A DNA stretch of 64,000 bases from Actinomadura darangshiensis. GTDB taxonomy: Bacteria > Actinomycetota > Actinomycetes > Streptosporangiales > Streptosporangiaceae. The position numbers were made by a program, and so were the translations under genes. Positions within the stretch are counted from its first letter, which is position 1; each line of letters begins with the position of its first letter. The notes under the pieces were generated by a model. The model was given only the letters and a program-made list of their open reading frames with translations. It did no database searches and was not told the DNA's origin. The DNA is taken from positions 24,040-88,039 of the forward strand of contig NZ_SMKY01000004.1 in NCBI RefSeq assembly GCF_004349235.1. The letters are read 5' to 3'. Positions 60,073 to 64,000 of this stretch are shown here, one piece after another.

Positions 60073-60750
60073 ATGGCACAGAAGACCGATCCGTCCGCGA
60101 GCGCCCCGGCCGAGGAACCGGCCTGGAAGCAGCGCGCGGTCGAGCGTTCCACCAAGGCCGCCAAACTCCGCGCCGAGCAGCGGGTGGAGCGCTTCCTCGA
60201 CGCGGCGCAGTCGATCATCACGGAGAAGAACACCACCGACTTCACCGTGCAGGAGGTCGTGGACCGCTCCCGGCAGTCGCTGCGCAGCTTCTACCAGCAC
60301 TTCGACGGCAAGCACGAGCTGCTGCTCGCCCTGTTCGAGGACGCGCTGCGCAAGTCCGCCGCGCAGATCCGCGCCGCCGCGGCCGGCCGGTCCGACCCGC
60401 TGGAGCGGCTCCGGGTCGCGGTGGAGCTGCTGTTCGAGCTGTCGCGGCCCGACCCGTCCGCCAAGCGCCCGCTGTTCACCGACTTCGCCCCGCAGCTGCT
60501 GGTCTCCCATCCGGCCGAGGTGCGGATCGCGCACGCGCCGCTGCTGACCCTGTTCACCGAGCTGACGACCGAGGCGGAGGCCGCGGGCCGGCTCCGCGAG
60601 GGCGTCCGGCCGCGCCGGGCCGCGGCCCTGGTGATGCAGACGGTCATGTTCGTCGCCCAGTCCAACGGGGTCTCCGACGACGAGGGAGCGCACCCGCTCG
60701 ACGCCGCCGAGGTCTGGGACTTCTGCGCCTCGGGACTCGCCCGGGCCTGA
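60073..60750 (+). CDS. TetR-family transcriptional regulator, likely regulator of the second regulon
   Basis: 225 residues from the ATG at 60073; the frame is open to 59953 but that part is not conserved-looking. The HTH (about 55-80, FTVQEVVDRSRQSLRSFYQHF) is clear; an unusual Lys/Arg-rich N-terminal arm of about 35 residues precedes it and could contact the minor groove. TAAGGT ends seven bases before the ATG, so it may be leaderless. Two perfect copies of the operator flank the gene (59968 and 60753), which supports self-control and control of the flanking genes. Confidence 0.92.
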   Translation: MAQKTDPSASAPAEEPAWKQRAVERSTKAAKLRAEQRVERFLDAAQSIITEKNTTDFTVQEVVDRSRQSLRSFYQHFDGKHELLLALFEDALRKSAAQIRAAAAGRSDPLERLRVAVELLFELSRPDPSAKRPLFTDFAPQLLVSHPAEVRIAHAPLLTLFTELTTEAEAAGRLREGVRPRRAAALVMQTVMFVAQSNGVSDDEGAHPLDAAEVWDFCASGLARA

Positions 60751-60752
60751 CC

Positions 60753-60767
60753 GAGAACACTGTTCTC
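60753..60767. promoter_or_regulatory. Operator of the second regulon, perfect copy, before the thioesterase
   Basis: GAGAAC-ACT-GTTCTC, extended by C/G to 17 bases of perfect symmetry. TATACT (60785-60790) lies 18 bases on and six bases before the thioesterase ATG. The operator would cover the -35 region. Confidence 0.7.
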
Positions 60768-60796
60768 GAAGTCAAGAATCGTCCTATACTCGGGAT

Positions 60797-61624
60797 ATGC
60801 CCGATCTCTGGAGCGATCTTCTCGGCTGCCTCGACCTGCGGGCGCTCGCCGCGGCCCCGGATCCCGGCGCCGGCGGGCCGGCCGCGGGGTTCGAGGGCCG
60901 CAACCAGCGGCTCGGCTACCACCGCCTGTTCGGCGGGCAGCTGCTCGCCCAGTTCGTCCGGGCGGCCGAGCTGGCCTGCCCAGGCAAGTCCGTCAAGTCC
61001 CTGCACGCGCAGTTCCCGCGGGAGGGCCGTCCCGAGGAGCCCGTCCGGTACGAGGTGGAGCGCCATCGCGAGGGCGGCACGTTCGCGACTCTGACGAGCA
61101 GGGCGCTCCAGTCGCCCGGCGTCATCGCGACCGCCTCGGTGTCCCTGCACGCCGCCGAGGAGGGGCCCGACCACCAGACGGTCCCGAAGGCGCCGCCCCT
61201 GCTCCGGCCCGAGCACGAGGCGCGGATCGACCTGCTCCCCTGGCAGACCCGCGCGTCCGCCGACCTGGACTCCGCGACCTCGGGGCCGCCCGAGCTGGAC
61301 CTGTGGATGCGCATCCCCGAGACCGCCCCGGAGCACGCGACCGCCCTGACCGCCTACGCGACGGACCTCACGCTCATCGGCACGGCGCTGCGCCCCGTCG
61401 AGGGGATCGGCCAGCGGGACGCCGGCACGGCCTTCACCTCCGCCGTCACCTCGCACACGCTCTGGTTCCACCGGCCGTTCCGCACGGGTGACTGGCTCCT
61501 GTTCCGCCAGCACAGCCCGCTGACCGCGCACGGCCGCTGCTTCGGGCGAGGCGACGTCCTCACCGAGGACGGCTCCCTGGTGGCCTCCTATGCCCAGGAA
61601 GCCCTCCTGCGCTTCAAGCGCTGA
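60797..61624 (+). CDS. Acyl-CoA thioesterase (TesB-like double hotdog)
   Basis: 275 residues. The N-terminal hotdog has RLFGGQLLAQFVRAAEL-like sequence (here GYHRLFGGQLLAQFVRAAE), and the C-terminal one HTLWFHRPFRTGDWLL and GRGDVLTEDGSLVASYAQE, with the Asp and Gln/Thr of the TesB active site. It is a paralogue of the thioesterase at 11.6-12.4 kb. There is no ribosome-binding site; the start lies six bases after TATACT. Inferred role: CoA recycling from dead-end acyl-CoAs. Confidence 0.92.
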   Translation: MPDLWSDLLGCLDLRALAAAPDPGAGGPAAGFEGRNQRLGYHRLFGGQLLAQFVRAAELACPGKSVKSLHAQFPREGRPEEPVRYEVERHREGGTFATLTSRALQSPGVIATASVSLHAAEEGPDHQTVPKAPPLLRPEHEARIDLLPWQTRASADLDSATSGPPELDLWMRIPETAPEHATALTAYATDLTLIGTALRPVEGIGQRDAGTAFTSAVTSHTLWFHRPFRTGDWLLFRQHSPLTAHGRCFGRGDVLTEDGSLVASYAQEALLRFKR

Positions 61625-61630
61625 TCCCGG

Positions 61631-61664
61631 CTACCTGCCCGCCACGATCGCGGCGGGCAGGTAG
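61631..61664. terminator. Strong bidirectional hairpin between convergent genes
   Basis: Perfect 13-base arms CTACCTGCCCGCC (61631-61643) and GGCGGGCAGGTAG (61652-61664) with an 8-base loop. The first three bases are the stop codon of the minus-strand gene, so the hairpin is embedded in its C-terminal codons. There is no T-run, as is common in actinomycetes. It lies seven bases after the thioesterase stop and should end both transcripts. Confidence 0.7.
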
Positions 61665-63265
61665 GGGGAGATCACCGGTATCTCCCAGCCGAGTTCCCGG
61701 TGCGCGTGGCAGGTCAACGCCAAGGCGCCGATGTGCACCTGCCGGTACGGATCCTCCTGCCGGTCGCCGACGCTGTAGTGGTCGCGGAACTCCTCCAGGG
61801 CGTCGACGAGCGCCGCCACGAATCCTTCCCGGTCCCCGGCCACCAGTTGCGACAGCAGGACGGCGAACGGCCCCAGGTGATGCGGGTGGGTGGTCCTGGT
61901 GTCCTCGACGGCGGCGATCGCCCGGTCCGTCGCCGGCCGGGCGGGCTCGCCGCGCAGGTAGGAGCGGAGCGCGACATGGTAGGTGTGGTGGACGGGCAGA
62001 TCCCATTCCGACGAGAGGCTGTCCGGATCGATGCCGAGCAGCAGGTCACACCGCTCCCGGGAGCCGGTGATCAAAGCGAGCGCGATCGCCCTGTGCCAGG
62101 CGAAGTTGGAAGCGTGGTCGGTGACGGGCGCGGTGCGCATGGAGGCCGTGCGGTCGCCGATGGTGATCTCCACCGAGTCTCCGGGCGCCGTCACCACGCG
62201 GAAGGCCGCGGCGTCCAGCTGGGACGCCAGATCCAGGGCCTGCCACTGGCGTGGATCGCGCCCTTCGGGGTCGGCTTCCGCGCGCCAGTAGAAGCGGAGC
62301 AGTTGCTGGTCGCCCGTTGAAGTGAGCGCATACGGGATGTTCTTCACCTGAGCGTCAGGCGACCAGGCCAGCTTCCCCGCCTCCGCCGCTTCGGCGTCGT
62401 AATAGTCCAACGCCTCGGCGGGAACATCGGAGAACGGCGGACGCTCCACCGTCACCGGTACCGGGAACGTCTTCCTGTCCGTCCCGTACGGGCCGACGCG
62501 TGGGCGCTGCACGGTCTTCTCGGCGCCGGTGAGGCGCGCGGGCAGGTAGCCGGACTCGATCCGCTGCTCCCAGCCCTTGTCTCGCACGGCGAGGGCGGTC
62601 AGGGCGAGCGGCGCGAGCGGCAGCAGCGTCCGGGGACGCGGGTCTCCGCCTTTCGGCTCGGCGAGCATGGCCGCGATCGCCGTCCAGAAGGCGTCCTGGT
62701 CGGCGGCGGCCAAGGCGAGCAGGGCGCGCTCCCCGTTCCGGTCGGGCATGCCGATGAGGTCGGCGACGCGTGCCCCGTCTCCGAAGACCAGGTCGCTCAA
62801 GGCCCGGCTGTAGCCCGACGCGGCCCGCACGCCCGCGTGGTGGAAGGCCTCGTGCCACTTTCGCGGGTCGCCCATGATGACGCACAGGTAGAGGGCCTGC
62901 TGCCAGGCCGACTCCAACAGCTCGCCGGGCTGCTCGTCCGTCCCGTCCTGGTACACGACGCCGGTGCCGGTGTAGGTGATGAAGACCGACAGCGGCCTGC
63001 CCGGCGGGCCGGCCACCAGCTCCACAGCACCGAGATGGGCCTCGGAGGCGGAAAGGAGTGCCGTCCAGGCGTCCCGGTCGATCTCCGGGTGCGCCGCCGA
63101 CCGCGCTCCGGCGTAGTCCAGGAGATCGTCACCGATCATCTGCCAGCCGAACGGGTCGCGTCCCGCCTCCTCCTGCCCGTGGACGCTCCCGCCGATCCGG
63201 TCGGCGAAGTCCTCCGTCGCATCGCGCAGCCGCTCCGCGCCGACCCGATGCCGCTCGACCCTCAT
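61631..63265 (-). CDS. Protein with two tandem Imm49-like (immunity protein) domains
   Basis: 544 residues from the ATG at 63265 (GAGGGG upstream; an ATG at 63280 is in frame). Two halves of about 270-295 residues each end in a similar motif: GWEQRIESGYLPARL (about 231-245) and GWEIPVISPYLPAAI (526-540), each preceded by an ALALTC/ALTALAV helix. This ending resembles the Imm49 family of polymorphic-toxin immunity proteins, which normally have one such domain. No toxin or secretion gene is nearby, so it is an orphan. No signal peptide; cytosolic. The family call is from memory and needs a profile search. Confidence 0.6.
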   Translation of the reverse strand: MRVERHRVGAERLRDATEDFADRIGGSVHGQEEAGRDPFGWQMIGDDLLDYAGARSAAHPEIDRDAWTALLSASEAHLGAVELVAGPPGRPLSVFITYTGTGVVYQDGTDEQPGELLESAWQQALYLCVIMGDPRKWHEAFHHAGVRAASGYSRALSDLVFGDGARVADLIGMPDRNGERALLALAAADQDAFWTAIAAMLAEPKGGDPRPRTLLPLAPLALTALAVRDKGWEQRIESGYLPARLTGAEKTVQRPRVGPYGTDRKTFPVPVTVERPPFSDVPAEALDYYDAEAAEAGKLAWSPDAQVKNIPYALTSTGDQQLLRFYWRAEADPEGRDPRQWQALDLASQLDAAAFRVVTAPGDSVEITIGDRTASMRTAPVTDHASNFAWHRAIALALITGSRERCDLLLGIDPDSLSSEWDLPVHHTYHVALRSYLRGEPARPATDRAIAAVEDTRTTHPHHLGPFAVLLSQLVAGDREGFVAALVDALEEFRDHYSVGDRQEDPYRQVHIGALALTCHAHRELGWEIPVISPYLPAAIVAGR

Positions 63266-63359
63266 GCCAACGCCCCTCATGATCGTCCGTGGCCTAGAGG
63301 GGAGCCTAGATCGACGCCGACGTCGACATCAGCAGAACGGGGCATCGACCGCGGCTTCC

Positions 63360-64000
63360 TCAGCGCGCCGGGCGGCCGAGAAGGTCGTCGGCGGCCGTGT
63401 AGGGGTCGCGGCGACCGGCGGCCACGTCGGCGGCAAGGTCCGCGAGGCGCGGGTTCGCGCGCAGGCGGCTCTGCGCCAGCGAGAGGATCTGGGCGCGAGC
63501 GCGGGCGGTCCGCCGGGCGGGGTCGTCGGCGCGGTCGTGCGCCTCGATCGCCCCGACCAGCCGGGGCAGCCCCTCCCCCGCCGGCGCGACGAGCGTGAGG
63601 ATCGGGACGCCGGTCTCGCCGCGCAGGTCGCGGACGGTCCGGTCGGCACCGTCGCGGTCGGCCTTGTTGACGACCAGGACGTCGGCGACCTCCAGCAGCC
63701 CGGCCTTCGCGGCCTGGACGGCGTCGCCCGCTCCCGGGGCGAGGACGACCACGACCGGGTCGGCGAGCGCGGCGACCTCGATCTCCGACTGGCCGACGCC
63801 GACCGTCTCCACGAAGACCGGGTCGTAGCCGAGCGCGGCGAGGACCCGGACGGCGGCGGGCACGGCGGCGGCGAGGCCGCCGAGGTGGCCGCGGGTCGCC
63901 AGCGAGCGGATCAGCACGCCGGGATCGGCCGCGTGCGCCGCCATCCTGATCCGGTCGCCGAGCAGGGCGCCGCCGCTGAAGGGCGAGGACGGGTCGACCG
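63360..64000 (-). CDS. meaB: MeaB/ArgK-type GTPase, 5' part missing
   Basis: The last 213 codons are in the window; the start and the P-loop lie beyond the right edge. Visible motifs: VDPSSPFSGGALLGDRIRM, ETVGVGQSE (switch region), and the guanine-specificity motif NKAD. Family members are G-protein chaperones of methylmalonyl-CoA mutase or related B12 mutases, helping to load and protect the cofactor. Propionyl-CoA from odd-chain or sterol side chains would use that mutase, but its genes are not in the window. Confidence 0.88.
   Translation of the reverse strand, partial: VDPSSPFSGGALLGDRIRMAAHAADPGVLIRSLATRGHLGGLAAAVPAAVRVLAALGYDPVFVETVGVGQSEIEVAALADPVVVVLAPGAGDAVQAAKAGLLEVADVLVVNKADRDGADRTVRDLRGETGVPILTLVAPAGEGLPRLVGAIEAHDRADDPARRTARARAQILSLAQSRLRANPRLADLAADVAAGRRDPYTAADDLLGRPAR

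Noticed and set aside
41559..60767. Classical KstR sites
   Set aside because: The KstR motif has a 2-base spacer between AAC and GTT; these repeats have a 3-base spacer and GAGAAY arms, so another TetR-type regulator is more likely.
1..64000. tRNA, rRNA, riboswitches, insertion sequences, prophage or integrase genes
   Set aside because: I found no sequence I could defend as any of these; gaps are short and transposase/integrase proteins are absent from all frames I read.

Overview
The window reads as chromosome from a high-GC actinomycete. It has very GC-rich codon use, many GTG starts, ATGA/GTGA stop-start overlaps, Mce transporter genes, a mycofactocin-type dehydrogenase and actinobacterial FadE-style acyl-CoA dehydrogenase sets. 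A Thermomonosporaceae-like soil organism is my best guess, but no rRNA or other marker proves it. Genes are packed tightly: no gap exceeds about 275 bases, and I see no tRNA, rRNA, CRISPR, insertion sequence or phage gene.

Left part, 1-13.3 kb, all minus strand. An mce/yrbE lipid-importer operon runs off the left edge (two YrbE permeases, three MCE proteins, one MCE lipoprotein). Before it lies an operon for a molybdenum hydroxylase (large, medium and small subunits), a mycofactocin-type SDR and a P450. A thioesterase and a TetR regulator follow. A secreted cholesterol-oxidase-like enzyme (13.4-15.0 kb, plus) diverges from the TetR gene.

Middle part, 15-39.5 kb. Four overlapping acyl-CoA dehydrogenase genes diverge from a GntR/FadR regulator. 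Next come an SDR, an acyl-CoA ligase and a CaiB CoA-transferase. A seven-gene minus-strand operon (33.6 to 23.8 kb) encodes a beta-propeller protein, two SDRs, a Rieske oxygenase, a Baeyer-Villiger-type monooxygenase, a thiamine-diphosphate enzyme and an aldehyde dehydrogenase. Opposite it a plus-strand operon encodes a MaoC-like hydratase, an acyl-CoA ligase, a CaiB relative and an amidohydrolase. One 18-bp inverted repeat (core ATCCTTGTAAGGAT) recurs in three divergent promoters here and is probably the operator of the GntR regulator.

Right part, 39.4-61.6 kb. This holds DoxX and aldehyde dehydrogenase genes; a P450-SDR-P450-ferredoxin operon; beta-hydroxyacid dehydrogenase-like and DapB-like reductases; a TetR gene; an amidohydrolase; a branched-chain-type ABC importer with a natural LivH-LivM fusion; a CMD/Rieske/small protein/amidohydrolase operon; a quinone-oxidoreductase-like gene; a second TetR; and a thioesterase. 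A second operator, GAGAAY-N3-RTTCTC, recurs in the promoters of most of these units and also in the shared promoter at 33.7 kb, so the two regulons meet there.

The last genes, a tandem Imm49-like protein and a MeaB-type GTPase cut by the right edge, look unrelated to the island.

Together this looks like a catabolic island for a bulky, hydrophobic, probably steroid-like or alicyclic substrate: import (Mce, ABC), oxidation (cholesterol oxidase, molybdenum hydroxylase, three P450s, two Rieske enzymes, BVMO), CoA activation, beta-oxidation and C-C cleavage. The canonical steroid-ring genes (kshA/B, kstD, hsaABCD) are not in the window, so the substrate is unproven.
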